Source: Opisthorchis felineus | Taxonomy: Eukaryota > Platyhelminthes > Trematoda > Opisthorchiida > Opisthorchiidae | DNA: 64,000 nucleotides | Direction: 5' to 3' | NCBI GenBank assembly: GCA_004794785.1 | Contig: SJOL01008662.1 | Location: forward strand, 264,575 to 328,574 | Part shown: positions 1 to 11,780 of the stretch, one piece after another | Layout: the number at the start of each line of letters is the position of its first letter | How positions within the stretch are numbered: the first letter of the stretch is position 1 | Made by a program: the position numbers and the translations under genes | The notes under the pieces: model-generated | What the model saw: the letters and a program-made list of their open reading frames with translations, nothing else | Database searches by the model: none | What the model was told of the DNA's origin: nothing

Positions 1-1413
1 GGCTATTTATAGAACGAATAAATCTGTTGACGTCATAGCTAGTGTATGACGTTTTATGTGACTATTTAGTCCACAAGGTCAGTTACACTACGACCAAACC
101 CCTAACTTCCTTTACTTTGAACTGATTACATGATACAATACCACTGGCCTTATTAGAGATCTTCAGTGCCTATATGAAAAGTTTTATCCCTATGACAGTC
201 ATTTTTAGCCGACGAAGATCTCCGTCGTGCATTCAGCTGGCAGAAAATAAAATAAACCTAACGAGAATGCGCACAGTTACCACTGTACACATTAAGGTGA
301 TATGAAGTGGAAACCAGCTTACATGTATCGTTTTCCCCGTTCTGAATTCAGATTCTCGCACAGTAAGATTGTCATGGATGAGAAGAATCACGGTCAGAAT
401 CACCTAAAAAGAACCTTTCATTTAGCAGGCACGTGAAAGCACCTGAGAGATAAAAAGGCTGACCTACAACGTCCCCACTGGTGGTGTCCATTTGGACCGG
501 ATTCTTTAAGATAGTGAATTTACGAATTTGTCTTTTGGCCTATTGTCAGGCAAGATAATACACTTGTTGTAACATTGGGGAAAAGGATGTCTGGATAATC
601 TAGAGAATGTATGTCTGAGCGAGTGTCGTTCATCTTTTGCGTAGTCGTGAGTAAATAACACAGTACGCCCGTTTGCCTGTTCAGAGGTATAACTCTATTC
701 TCCAAACACTGTACGTAATCTGGTTAACCCTTTGGAAGCACAAATTTATCGGCTATACGTTCATTGTAATAGCGTAATTCATGTGGAAGCGTACGCCATT
801 TGACCAGGTCACCGATGGTCTTCCCAGTTGTCACGACAGACAGAACGCACTTCGAATTTTTATGCCTCAGAACAACCCAACGACGTTCAAGAGGATCATC
901 ACATAAACCGAACCAGAAGAACTAGACCCTAGGCTGGACCTAAATCCATGTAGGTTTCCCCATCGGCCCAACATTTGGTCACCCACCCTAACACAAAATC
1001 GCTCGGCCGACACCTAACAGAGATTTAGCTTGAATTAGCTGATTGGTTCTCCTTCCGCCTTAAATCTCGACCAACCTCGTAACCTAGTCACCTGGCCTGA
1101 CGAAGCTTTTGTGTCAAAAGCGCAACGTTGCCCAGCAATAAATCTACCTATTGTTACCAAACTTTTCCGAAAACCAAGATCTCCTTCATGGTTTTCTACC
1201 GTTTGTTCCAAGTCAAGTTAATGTGCGGTTTCCCTACGTGCCATCGGATTGCACCTTTCCAAATAGAGGATCTTGGCGTGGCACACAATCGATGTAGTGG
1301 CAACTACTTATGCTCGCTGCTGATCAGATGGTTTTATTCATTAACCTTTTGAGTAATAATGCGTCCTGCGGTCAGATACCTAGATGGTGTGGTTAGCCGT
1401 TATTGTTTCTCGC
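1..1413. other. No recognised feature
   Basis: Moderately AT-rich sequence with only short open frames (74 codons at most, at 1128-1352). I see no transposon protein motif, tRNA-like box pair, long tandem repeat or convincing exon border. It is probably intergenic or intronic. Confidence 0.5.
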
Positions 1414-1497
1414 CAGGTGGCTGTTGATTTGTTCATCGAACTTGCCAAGCTAGTTGCCAAATTCGAAGAACGGATCAAAAGTCATCGCTTCAACAAC
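1414..1497 (-). repeat. Decayed Penelope terminal-repeat fragment
   Basis: The segment begins with CAGGTGGCTGTTGAT, as does the inner part of the terminal repeat at 45479. It then follows that repeat with many substitutions: a CTTGCCAAGC-like block, a degenerate version of the GTTTCG box (here ATTCG) and a TCATCG that matches the TCATCAG of the hammerhead core read on the minus strand. It is in the same orientation as the 45469-45590 copy. Homology is seen by eye over about 80 bases; no coding part of the element is attached, so this is a solo or truncated fragment. Confidence 0.55.
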
Positions 1498-4400
1498 TAA
1501 AGTACCAAAGCTACCGATATCCCGATATATTTCCAAAAACTAGCCGTGATACGGAACCGAGCCAAATAACCTTGGGGATCTAATTAGATATTTATCAGGT
1601 CGGGAATGAACTCTCCGGGGTTTTCAATCCCCAGTTTGTTCTAACCAAATGCTTATTTATTAGAATTTCAGTGCCTGTCCACTTTTTATTCAAGGTTTGT
1701 AATCTGCTAGTGAAATCGATGTTCAGTGGCTAAATCAACCTTTGGGTTGGTTAGAAATTTCATCTATGTTAGTGAATAGAGGACCAAACCACGTGCATCT
1801 CGAGACAAATAATGCGGGTGGCTACAGTTTTTTTAAAACCGCTTTAGTGTAGGCACATTTGACACAGTAAGAGCTCGGATTGTAATCCGGGTCCGGAAAA
1901 TCAATACGTTGGCATGCTCCATTCACTGTTAGCTGGGATTAGATGACAAATTCACAAGTCCTAAGTGTGGAAGCGTAGACGGCCCTGTAGTAACATGTGA
2001 TCCACATTCATGCACACTGTGTGAAGAATGTAGATGGTGAATGATTTTTAAGGGGAATTTTCCAATTTATTTCCAAGTTACACAGATGTATATGGATGAG
2101 CCGCCATTTTTAATACCCTATGTTTCTGCAGAGTAGCTATGGGTACGTGTTAACTGCAGAATGTTTTCGTTGGGTTTCCTAGGGTGCCGAACCAACCGCG
2201 TTTACTAGGTTTTCGGGAGCAACTTAACTCACATTTTGACAATCCTCTGGTAACAATAAAGCCAATTTTTAATGGGGAAGGTTTTTGCTAACGTTGTTCA
2301 GTCGCACTGAGCACCATATACCTTTCAGAGGAAATGAAGAATAACACGAAGAAAAATATCACCTGACAATTTTACCGTCCAGGCGAGTTCCCAAACTTTT
2401 CACTTGCATTTTGTATGGGTCTTTGGAAAACAATCAGGCACGTGGAGGTCTGACTCGGAGGCCAATTTGGAATTGATCCATTAACAACTCTTCGCAAAAT
2501 CACGTTTCGCCTTCTATAAACTTTTTGTCATTTGTGTTTAGGTCCACACTTTTGCCACGCATGCCGTGGTGGTTGGAGAATCTGAACAAAGGTATGCCGA
2601 TGATGTGCAACATTTTATTTAGCGCTTAGTTTCTGTAGAAGGCTCTGTATTGTAGAACATCAGTTTATTGTGGCTTCCAGATAGATCGACGAAGTTAGTA
2701 ATTGAAGAACAGCACCTGTTTTACCAGGAAGTTTTCACCCTTTGGAAAAGTTCGGTGATACTAATGGTATGTATTCACGAGAACCATTGGGTCCCCGATC
2801 ATAGTGGCCGGTTCATTTTACTTTTAGCTTAAGTAGAGTGCCCAATTCAGGGCACTTAGGGACGATGTAGGATTCTGTATTTGTTGTTTGTGAAGGGTAC
2901 CATAGTTCAACCATTTGATGTTGTTCCTAATATTTTAACTGTTACTACGGGCAAGACATTTGTAGGTTCATCGAGGAATACTTGGTGGATCTGGAGAAAA
3001 GAGTTGAAATCCCAAGAGTAGAACATCTCTGAGGTCAAGATTTTCTGGAAGGCTTAAAGCAAGCAAATAGTTCAGTGATAAAAATCCACCCTTCAAAAAA
3101 ACTGCCCACCTGCTGCTGATGTGACGGATGTTTCTACATTTCTGTCGGTTCAGCGAGTTTCTGTACAAGAGTAGCAGAAACGAAATTTTGTTTTTTGAAA
3201 AAATGTCGGACTCCCTTACGACTAAATACTTTTTACAGGTGTGTAGTCAAACTGCTGCAGTAGAAAAAGTTGTCATAATATGAACTAATTTTTGTTCAGT
3301 TGGTGCACGCCTTTTTGTTAACTTAGCACACCTGTCACTGGTGTGGAAGTGGCTAATAAGTGATCTGTACACTACGGAGCTGTCGTTTTGTCTTACTTTA
3401 CATGATAACGAAACATCTGTGGATCCTCAAATGGCAGTGTCTTTTGCCTATGGAGGAAAGATATGCGAGACAGAGTTGGGAGGTAAACAAAATGTGAAAG
3501 ATACAAACCCTGTGAATTGCATAATACTTCGTTATTTGAGTAAATAATCTCAGGGATCCGGAGCTAAACCTGCAACTCCTACGTACCCGCCGACTCCAGT
3601 AATTTCAGCTAGAACAAGACTGCGCAACAGAGGACCACTAACGATGCAAGCATCCAGATTCTTATCTTACACCCTCTGTGGTTCAGAGGTTGTTTAAATT
3701 TAGGTGCTTTTATTGCATGATCGTACTGGTGGATACTTTTGGAGGCACGGAAAAATACAGCTCACATCTTTGCGAGTCGCACTTGCCGTTCAGCCATTCA
3801 CCGTGGCTACACCAGTGAACTTGTGTTATGGCACTGTAGGCATGGGCACGGAGCTGGCACGAATGAATGTTACTGTTCGAATTGTTGTGCACCAAATCCG
3901 TTTCTGGCCGCTTCGGTTATTCTTGATCGCTTGTAGCTGATTCCAGCCGGAGTATTTTTAATTCTAGCTGTTCCATTTGTGTCAGTACAAGGATATCTGA
4001 CGCAGAGTGAGAAGTAGAAAGTAGAACCCAGAAAATCCCAAATCCGTAGTGCCATATGCGCACAAAGTTCCGACTGACATGTCATCATGCAGCACAACTA
4101 GAAGTGGTAATGTCATTGTTGCAGGTTGGGTAGAACACACGAACGCCCGCAAATGAACATGTTAATCTGTCCAGTTGTACTAATTTATGTGTATTCCTCT
4201 AGCGCTGATGAAGCGGAGATAAAAAAAACTCAGTTAGCACTCAGTTTAAAATTCAAGGTCCCCGTACGTGCCCCTACAATGATGTCCATTCTAAAAAGAC
4301 AGCTGCTGATCAGTTCTGTCATATTTCCGTATGCACTCTCAATAACATGGGTTATCGTTTCTGTGGCGGCAGAAGACAAAACATTTGTTTCTTTGGTACT

Positions 4401-5574
4401 TGAAAGGCTCTGTTTGCTTTTAAATGATGTTATATTCGTGCTGGACAAACATGAAGATTCGACGCCATGCACGGAATCTAAATGTTTTGCAGTGACTTAT
4501 TTAACCTGTCGCTGCAGGCGAATTTCACTGTGGCGTATCAAAATCATCACAATGGGAGAATAAACTGTCTAATTGGTTTTCTGTCTAACACACATGTTGG
4601 CCCTGAAATGAAATGAAAACGGTACTTTCCTTGGTGCTATTTAGGTACGTCAATTGACAGTGAAGGATATGGAAGGCAAGAGAATTTTTGATTTTTTGTT
4701 TTTTTAACTCAGTGTGAAACTATATCTGGTAGATTAGGAGCAAATGCTGCGGTAGGTTGCTGTCCAGCTTAGCATTCTGCAACATTCTGAGAAAAAAAAG
4801 CCGAGATCTGTCTTTACCACTGTAAACACGTTAAAGGGACGATAGGACAAGAAATGTTGAGAAATAATAAATATGCGTAAAAATTTAATTGTTTCCAGAC
4901 AGCTCCGCGTGATAACATCAGCGTTAGACATTTGACCACCCACAAAGCCACAGTGCATTTTATCAGCTAAGTTCTATAGTATGAGAGACATTCATATCAC
5001 ATTGATTATGTTGCCTTCCGTTTAAAACTCGTTATACGCTTTTTAAGCTCTAGTTGGCCAAAGTTAAAAAAACGTAAATGATAATGTTTTTACGATTCCT
5101 TCTGGTTAGGGGTAAGAGTTTCGAAAAAAACCACTTTGCTTACTGTACGTCTGCCTTAACACAGATTAGTCAGGAGCAAAACTCGTGTTTGACGCTCCTC
5201 TCTTTGGTGTGGACTCATCAAAATAATTGCGCTAGGACACCAGGGGTATATTGATGTGAATTTGAACTCAGGATATGTTTAGATCTTTTAAGTTAGCCCC
5301 CCATCAAGGGGTATTTGAGGGTGATCACCTACCTGTCGTTAACTGTACAACCTTGAGCATAACCTTAGTCGGTGTGATTAGTAATGTATATTTCACTGCA
5401 TAACTTCTGAAAGAAGCTTATTTTAATTCTTGAACCGTGCAGCCTTACGACTAAAATAATCGTTGCACTATTATTACTCACCACTGTCATCCTAGAAAGC
5501 AGTTACCGAAAGCGAGATAGCAGTTGGTTGTGGTCACACCATACCGGTAATTCTCCCGAACTCTTTTTCTCTAG
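1498..5574. other. Unassigned; several open frames, none recognised
   Basis: The longest open frame of the window lies here at 4126-4563 on plus (145 codons), but its product has no family I recognise and it includes no clear domain. At 3704-3940 three frames, including one on minus, are open together, which is typical of locally stop-poor DNA and not proof of a gene. An open frame at 3341-3547 (68 codons) reads protein-like but has weak borders. I see no transposon motif. Confidence 0.4.
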
Positions 5575-5771
5575 ATGACGCAAGTAGTCTTAGTAGAATG
5601 GTTCTCAAAGGTGAAGAGTTCAAAGAATCCAACCAAAGTCAATTCTTTTGCAGCGATCTTCCCATCGGGCAGAACGCACCAGGTTCGCCTATTTGTGCTG
5701 CAAAAGCCCACTTTTGATTTAACTCGACTGAATACTTGGAGTACATGGCACGAAACAAAGTACTCCTCTAG
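5575..5771 (+). CDS. Candidate exon with a GRTHQVR motif
   Basis: A pyrimidine-rich tract ending in TTTTTCTCTAG precedes an ATG, and the open frame runs about 65 codons to a donor-like AG|GTAAAA at 5772. Near residue 33 the frame reads SGRTHQVR, which resembles the C-terminal GRTHQ(I/L/V)R signature of RluA-type pseudouridine synthases. The downstream residues that normally follow in that family (a glycine-proline stretch and GD) are not evident, and the upstream catalytic HRLDR-type motif was not found nearby. A second plus frame is partly open and the minus strand is open over 5571-5978, so the coding direction is not settled. The function is a weak inference. Confidence 0.22.
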
Positions 5772-8700
5772 GTAAAAAGAGCTTAGGTATATTAGAAGCC
5801 TGTGATTGTGAAAAAGAAACCGTTGGTCCACTCTCATTGTCATATGACACTTTCTGATCAAACACTTTCTTAGACCCCCGTCTGAGTTGTCCACTTGGTC
5901 GTCGTGTTTCTCCATCACAGAATTATGATCACTGGAGCAGTATGTTGAATTAACTGTTCTGCATAGTTCAACGCACATGTTCAGTTATCATAACCCTCTT
6001 AGTCAGACATTATCCAACGGCTGGCGGTCTCATTGCTTTGCATGTCGATCGTGTCCTAATCAGGTGGAGAACAACTTCTTCAGTCTAGTCTCATGTTTGA
6101 ATCTCAGATCCAACGTCCAGTCAAAAGATGATAAATTAAAAATGTGGAGTAGTTTAAGCTTTGTAGATGTGGGACGAGAAAAACCTAAGAGGAGCGGAAA
6201 TATAAATAAGGAAGGCTCTATAGTGAACAAACGGAGCATCTTACTAGTAAAGAGCAATCAGAATAAATAAAAGGATAAAGGTGAATTTGAATTCTACAGT
6301 ATCACCCAAGCCAACTTTACCGAGTGAGGTGTTGGTCAGGTTTATGATTCAGTAGGCAATGGTACCGAAATTTCTGAACGATGCACCAAACTAATAAATA
6401 GCTTCTAAATAAGTCTAACGTTAACATTCTGGGTTTGAAGACGCAGATTCTTCTAGGCACACTGAAGAGCTAACCTAAACACCTGAAAGCTTTCACTATG
6501 TGATTCCCTAGAAAGTGTCCCTAGAAAGTCACAAAAGGATATCGAATGCGTATAATTCAGAACATACCCTAAAGGATCCTTAACAGGAGACCCTGAAGCA
6601 CCCTTGATAGTTGATAATTACCCTTGAAGCCTCAACAAATAATCTGCAAGCCCAACATCAAAAACGGACCAAGCACAGTATTGGTAGAATCTTAATTTTG
6701 GCCGGTTTTCCAAGGCAACCAAATCATTGTTTACAAACTTTGTGAGTTTACTTTTATCTAACAACACTATATTGCATCTCATCTTGATTTACGCAGATTA
6801 TAGATTATTTCTAACTGCAAGGAATCGGTTTTCGACGCCGCTTGTTTTATGTGTTGGTCACCAAGGTTCTTGATTCAGTAAATATAAGGTTACATTCCCT
6901 TAAATGTTTGAGCAGCAGTGTTCAGTGTTTGCGAATTGTATACTTTTTGCATTTTTTTTGCATTTCTGTAGGAAAATCGAAGGAATGAGGTGCTCAAATA
7001 TCATATTGCCCAAAATCACCGCTGGTTTTCCTTGGCTGACATTGAGAATCGACGATCTTTTCACCTTACTTTAGGCAACGCAGTTTAAGGTAACATATAA
7101 GCATCACCTCTGATATAGAATGTGTGTGTACGAATGTTGTGTACGAATGTTTGTGTGTTTGAACTTGACAAACGGACTGAAGTGAAATGTTCCCGGGAAC
7201 TTGCATGTCATGCGAACTACCATAAGGAACAGAGTTGAATGAATAAACCAATGGAAGGCAGAGATTTTTCAGAATAAGCTGCTGAAATTTAGTGTTCCTA
7301 AGATGCCATGAATAGCTCCTCGTCGCCATAGGTTTAATTGACTCCTTGTGGTCCAGAAACGTCAGATGTGTTTCTGGACAGGAATTTTTGGGTTAAATTC
7401 TTTACTCTTACTTCCGTGTGTCTGTGGGTACTGGTTATTCTACCACTACATTTTTTTAAAAGACTGCAAGAGTTGACGGGAGCGAAATTCTGTTAGACTT
7501 TAATAGTGAATTCTCCTTGTCCTGTCAAGAAGACAGCTTGATTTTTTAGGGACGATCGTGAAGCAGAAGCTTATGATGTCAGAATCTCCACTGTTGGTAG
7601 AATGTTTGGTCCCCGTTTGAGCCATGTTACAGAGATTAAACCACTCGAAAATTTCCACTGTCTAAACACCGAACTATTAGCCTCTTCGAATGGTTTCAAA
7701 TATTTGAATGAGTTATCCATTCCTGAGCTCACTGATGAATGTGCGACCTAGTCCGAGTTGATTAAAGGGACTGTTTACTGAGAAAGATAATTCCACTCAA
7801 ACGTAACTATTTTGCTGCTCTTGTACATCGATATCCTAGAAGCACAGTAACGGAATGACAGTTTAAAATATCTGGTTCGATAAATTGGTGGATTATTCCG
7901 GAATCGCTTTTAAGCGGTTTTCTCAACTAAGTTTGTAGTTTTCAGTATGAGAAAGGACATAATGCAGTCAATGTATCAAATTTTGTGAACATTTTCTCGC
8001 CGTGTGAACTGTGTTAGTAAAGAAGTTGGTGTGAAACTTTTGACGTACCACCGCTCACGACCTTCAGGCGTTTAATCAGACAGTGTTCCGATTAGATCCT
8101 TTCAGAGGCTGGTGAAAACGACAACTAAAACTTCACTATTCTTTTATTATCAGTGTAAGCGCAAAGATCGATACTTTGAGGCAAAGTTGTTAGCATGTGA
8201 TACGATTTGCACCTGCTTGATCCGCTCAACAGTAGCGATTTTGGTAACAGCTGGTTAGAAAACCTTTGCATTTTATAATTTTATAGAACGACCAAGTCTT
8301 TTATCTAATCAATATCGTCATTGACGTAGTGATAAAGAGCTGATGTTTTAGTAGGCAGCTGCACATAGGTAGATAATAAACTTTTACTTTGCCGGGAACG
8401 GCAGAAAAAGTTAGAGTTTTTCTGATTTTCCACTGCAGTATTTTGTTAAGAAAACTTAGTATACAGCACAATTCTCTCAGGTCACGGCTGTTTGCCGTAA
8501 AATCAATTAATTTTTGTTCTTTGGAGGTTCAGGCGAGAGAACTTTCCTTAACAGGGAACATCCTTCCTGAAAGTTCATTTTAGTCTCACATCGAAGGGGT
8601 CTTTCTTGGAGGAACAAGGGTAGCCGCCATAGCGCGAAACTAAATGCATTCTAAACAACCCATACTCAGCTAAAAAAGGCAACCAGTGGTGTGTTAGATC

Positions 8701-10984
8701 TACAACTCAGCTAAAACAGAAAGTGTTACCATGGTTGCAGTTAAACCAAGTTCTCATATTCACCAGTCGAAAATAACACAAGCGATAAGTTGCACTGTGA
8801 GTCAATATTTTGATGTTATTATTTCTGAATAACCTTTTCATGGAAGCCAGTGATCCTTCTCGCAACCCGACCTGAGATGTGACAGAGATAGAAAGCATAA
8901 ATAAAACGTTTAGCTTCGAAGACCATTTCTCGTGTGGTGAGCAGAGACACATTTACAATACGAACCCTCGAAGGGAGACAGCACTCCACCCGGAGATGCT
9001 TCATTTCTGTGGCACCACACTAGTAAAAAAGAAATGTCTATTTACTGGCATTTGAAACTTCTGTTCCATATTTCTGACTTCACCTGCCGGATACAGAAGA
9101 ATAATATAAGCCGAACGCACCAAAAACAAGCCAAACATGAAAGGTGAATACCAGTGCATGACTGAACGCAGCTCATATCTTTGGTTCCTCCCCTACTGGG
9201 GGAGCAGGGTGGTTTTCTGATAGTTGTTCAGTGGAACCTTTTGTGCTTTCCCACCAAAATGAACAAGGCAGGAACGAGTAATAGAATGAATATGGGAGGC
9301 AGTTTGAGGCCATTTTGTCTTTGTCAGTCACGACCAGATTAATCCGAAGTGCTCAAGACCGTTACTGACGCCCAATTTTAAGACCTCCAGGTAAGAGTTT
9401 GAGACTGCTTCGTCAAGTGAAGTCCACGACGTCTGCTAGTTGAATGCGTTGGAAATACTGAGAACAAAGATAGCAAAAACAGGAATGGATTTAGCTATAC
9501 AGACCACAAGGGCTGAAGCGTTATCTAGATGAGAAAACTTACCGTCGTTTCTCTAAGTTTGTCAAAAGAACTTACCGCTGAATAGGAAACTGTTGTAAAG
9601 AAGGACTGCATGCTTGGGACTGCTCAGAGTTACCGGCTACAAGGGGTCGGCTGAGAGAGTCATGCGGAACAAGGAATATTCTGGGAAATAATCTGAATAG
9701 AACGTCTGCATTCGTCACACTTGTTTTTGAGCAAGACTGCTATGGACTTTGGCTTGGACTACAAGTTAAATAAATATTTCAAGCCTGGGTGAAACACCAT
9801 TGGCTTTTAGTTCCTTTTGAGGGAAACTGTTGTGCTACCAGAACATCACTATTTTGGGTCAAATAAAGATAGGGAGGTTGAAAAGCCGCAGGAAAGTCGA
9901 ACCCGTTGTCTTGATATTAACCGATTCTCGTCTTTCCTTCTGTACCACCTGTGATAACAAGGGATCATCTGACCGTAATTCTCCTGTGTAGCATCTGTTG
10001 CAAGATACCACAGCTACCCGTGGTTAGGAAGAGTGCTTAGGAAATCAGGACGCAGTTGCCTGACAGTTATTATATGCGTAGAGGCATTAATGACCAAAGA
10101 GTGCTTGAATGCTGACTGAGGCGCTGAAATGGAAGAGGATTTGTTGCTTGTGTTGGATCGCTACGATGGTTATCAGGAGGTCAGTTCAGTTTAGAAGATT
10201 CCCTTGCCCCAACCAAATTACAACCATGCCGCGAAACGGGGCCAGACTTCTAAATAACCTCAGTGGAAGGAAGAAAAATGAAAATCTCCCAAACTTTTGA
10301 ACATCCTTATGCGGGTTTTAGGTGGAACAACATGGGCTCCTGCATCCAGGAATAGTGATTGAGACCAACCTTGGTCTTTTATTCGAATTTTAGCGTCCTA
10401 TCAGACCTTGCAGTCGTTGTTTGATGACGTCTTCATTTTGGACGGATATTCGTGGAAGCATCACCTTGAAGTGACAAGCGGCGCTGCATCTTATAAAATG
10501 ATGCACTGATTATTTACAAGGCAACCTGTTATCCACCGGCAAAATATGACGGGAACGAACCCGAGTGTGTAGTTTTACTCTAGGATTTCACTTATATGAC
10601 CAATGAATTCGCCACTGGGCTCGATTAAATGACGGAACGGTATCCAAGATGCCCATGCGCTACCCAACTGTCATGGGCATAATATGACAGCGTTAGGCAT
10701 TTACAGCCAAAAGGACAAACGACCAATTCTGTTACAACTACCTAATGAATGAAGTTCAGAAGGCATTCGTGTTAGACGGATTTCCAGGATCAATTAATTT
10801 GTAATTCTGTAATTACCATCTTTAAAAGTGAGTATCATTAGTTCAATGCCCAGCACGTCCTGCAAAGAGCTCATAAAATTTTAGGAATATCTACTTGAAT
10901 GCTTTCAGCTAGCGAAATATCGCATGCGCTGAAACAAAAAACAATGTAAACAAGAGATTGAGCGGGCATACGAATGAGCATCTT
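5772..10984. other. No recognised feature
   Basis: Only short frames (up to 97 codons at 5977-6270). A small tandem duplication of GTGTACGAATGTT lies near 7127-7152. No retroelement domain, tRNA-like promoter pair or long repeat was seen on either strand. Likely intron or intergenic sequence. Confidence 0.45.
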
Positions 10985-11150
10985 GCCAAGACAAGTCTAA
11001 CTTGCCAATAAGTATATTGTTCCGCTTACAAAAAATTTGGTGTTCAATTAAGAAATCATATAGGTGGAACATCAGGGACTACATTTACCTGATGAGCCCC
11101 AAAAACAAGACAACCTATATGGTTCGCCCGAAAACTTTCTGCTCCCCTAT
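10985..11150 (+). repeat. Diverged hammerhead-bearing repeat, copy 1
   Basis: This segment resembles 11600-11770 (shared TCAATTAAGAA block followed by an ACCTGATG block). Its part 11061-11121 resembles the minus-strand reading of the hairpin repeat at 59159-59346: the blocks AGG-GG-GAACAT, GG-ACT-C, TACC and ATGAGCCCCAA occur in the same order. Identity is patchy, so age is high. The ribozyme-like core is listed separately. Confidence 0.5.
11057..11121 (+). ncRNA. Hammerhead-like core, degenerate
   Basis: A perfect CTGATGAG lies at 11089-11096. CATATAGGT (11057-11065) pairs over nine bases with ACCTATATG (11113-11121), in the position of hammerhead stem III. GTGGA (11064-11068) can pair, with two G-U pairs, with TTTAC (11084-11088), which abuts the CTGATGA as stem I should. 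The two pairings compete for bases 11064-11065. The GAAA box is degraded to CAAC and the stem II arms no longer match. It is probably inactive, a fossil of the motif that is better folded at 59159-59346. Confidence 0.42.
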
Positions 11151-11374
11151 GAGTTGTGTCCGGATAACAATTTTACACTGCTTTTACGAACAGTGGTAAC
11201 AGGTTTCTAGATGCTGCTGAAAAATCACTTCTTTGAAAGTGTTTCATTTTCATTTTATCGGAGTTTTTTATTAAAACAAGTCACACCGCAAGAACATTCT
11301 CTCGCAATAACCTTATAGTCCTCCATTTTATCATGACTGACTGGATATGACGTACTTCGTCAGTTCACCTAGTA

Positions 11375-11590
11375 CGGTTTCGGATGTTGAGCCTGTGGGC
11401 AATCCGAGGATTGGTTCTACCTCACGAACCAAAAGCAGACCTAAACCGGTGGGGAACTGTCCGGAGTTTTCATCAACCTAGTGGGTAGTGGTGTTGAAAC
11501 GTACTTTGACGTCCTGAATTTCTTTTTAAGTGAAACGTGAATTGGCCATTTTTCAGGTGAGAATCAAGGCAAACGAGAGATTTAGGTGGA
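11375..11590 (+). repeat. Diverged copy of the 59.2-kb hairpin repeat
   Basis: From 11444 to 11590 this follows 59290-59440: GGTGGG, CTGTC, GAGTTTTCA, CAACCT, GTAGT, then TGAAAC, a GAAACGTGA block, GGCC and AACGAGAGA, in order and spacing. Upstream, CGGTTTCG at 11375-11382 matches the CGGTTTCG of the hairpin. Read on minus, CACCGGUUUAG at 11451-11441 sits where a hammerhead cleavage strand is expected: ACCG (11378-11375) pairs with CGGU (11448-11445), leaving a GUU triplet. The CUGAUGA box is lost here. Confidence 0.5.
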
Positions 11591-11599
11591 TTATAGCTG

Positions 11600-11770
11600 A
11601 ATCTCCCATCAACATCAAGCTAACTTGCAAATGGATTTTCGCTGCAACTCATGTACCAATTGGCGCTCAATTAAGAAGTAAGTCCGACTGCAAATTTAGG
11701 ACCTAGCCCACCTGATGGACCGAAAAAGAACGAGACTGTTGTTAGGTTGTTGATGAGTTTTTGTCAGTCT
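11600..11770 (+). repeat. Diverged hammerhead-bearing repeat, copy 2
   Basis: It parallels 10985-11150 with shared blocks CTAACTTGC, CTCAATTAAGAA and ACCTGATG. The core reads CTGATGG at 11712-11718 and CGAGAC at 11731-11736, in place of CTGATGA and CGAAAC, so both catalytic boxes carry substitutions. Same orientation as copy 1 and about 625 bases away, opposite to the ribozyme strand of the copy at 11375-11590. Confidence 0.4.
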
Positions 11771-11780
11771 TGCAACTAAT

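Noticed and set aside
3704..3940. Three overlapping open frames as a gene
   Set aside because: Simultaneous openness in several frames suggests stop-poor sequence; no motif or splice support separates them.
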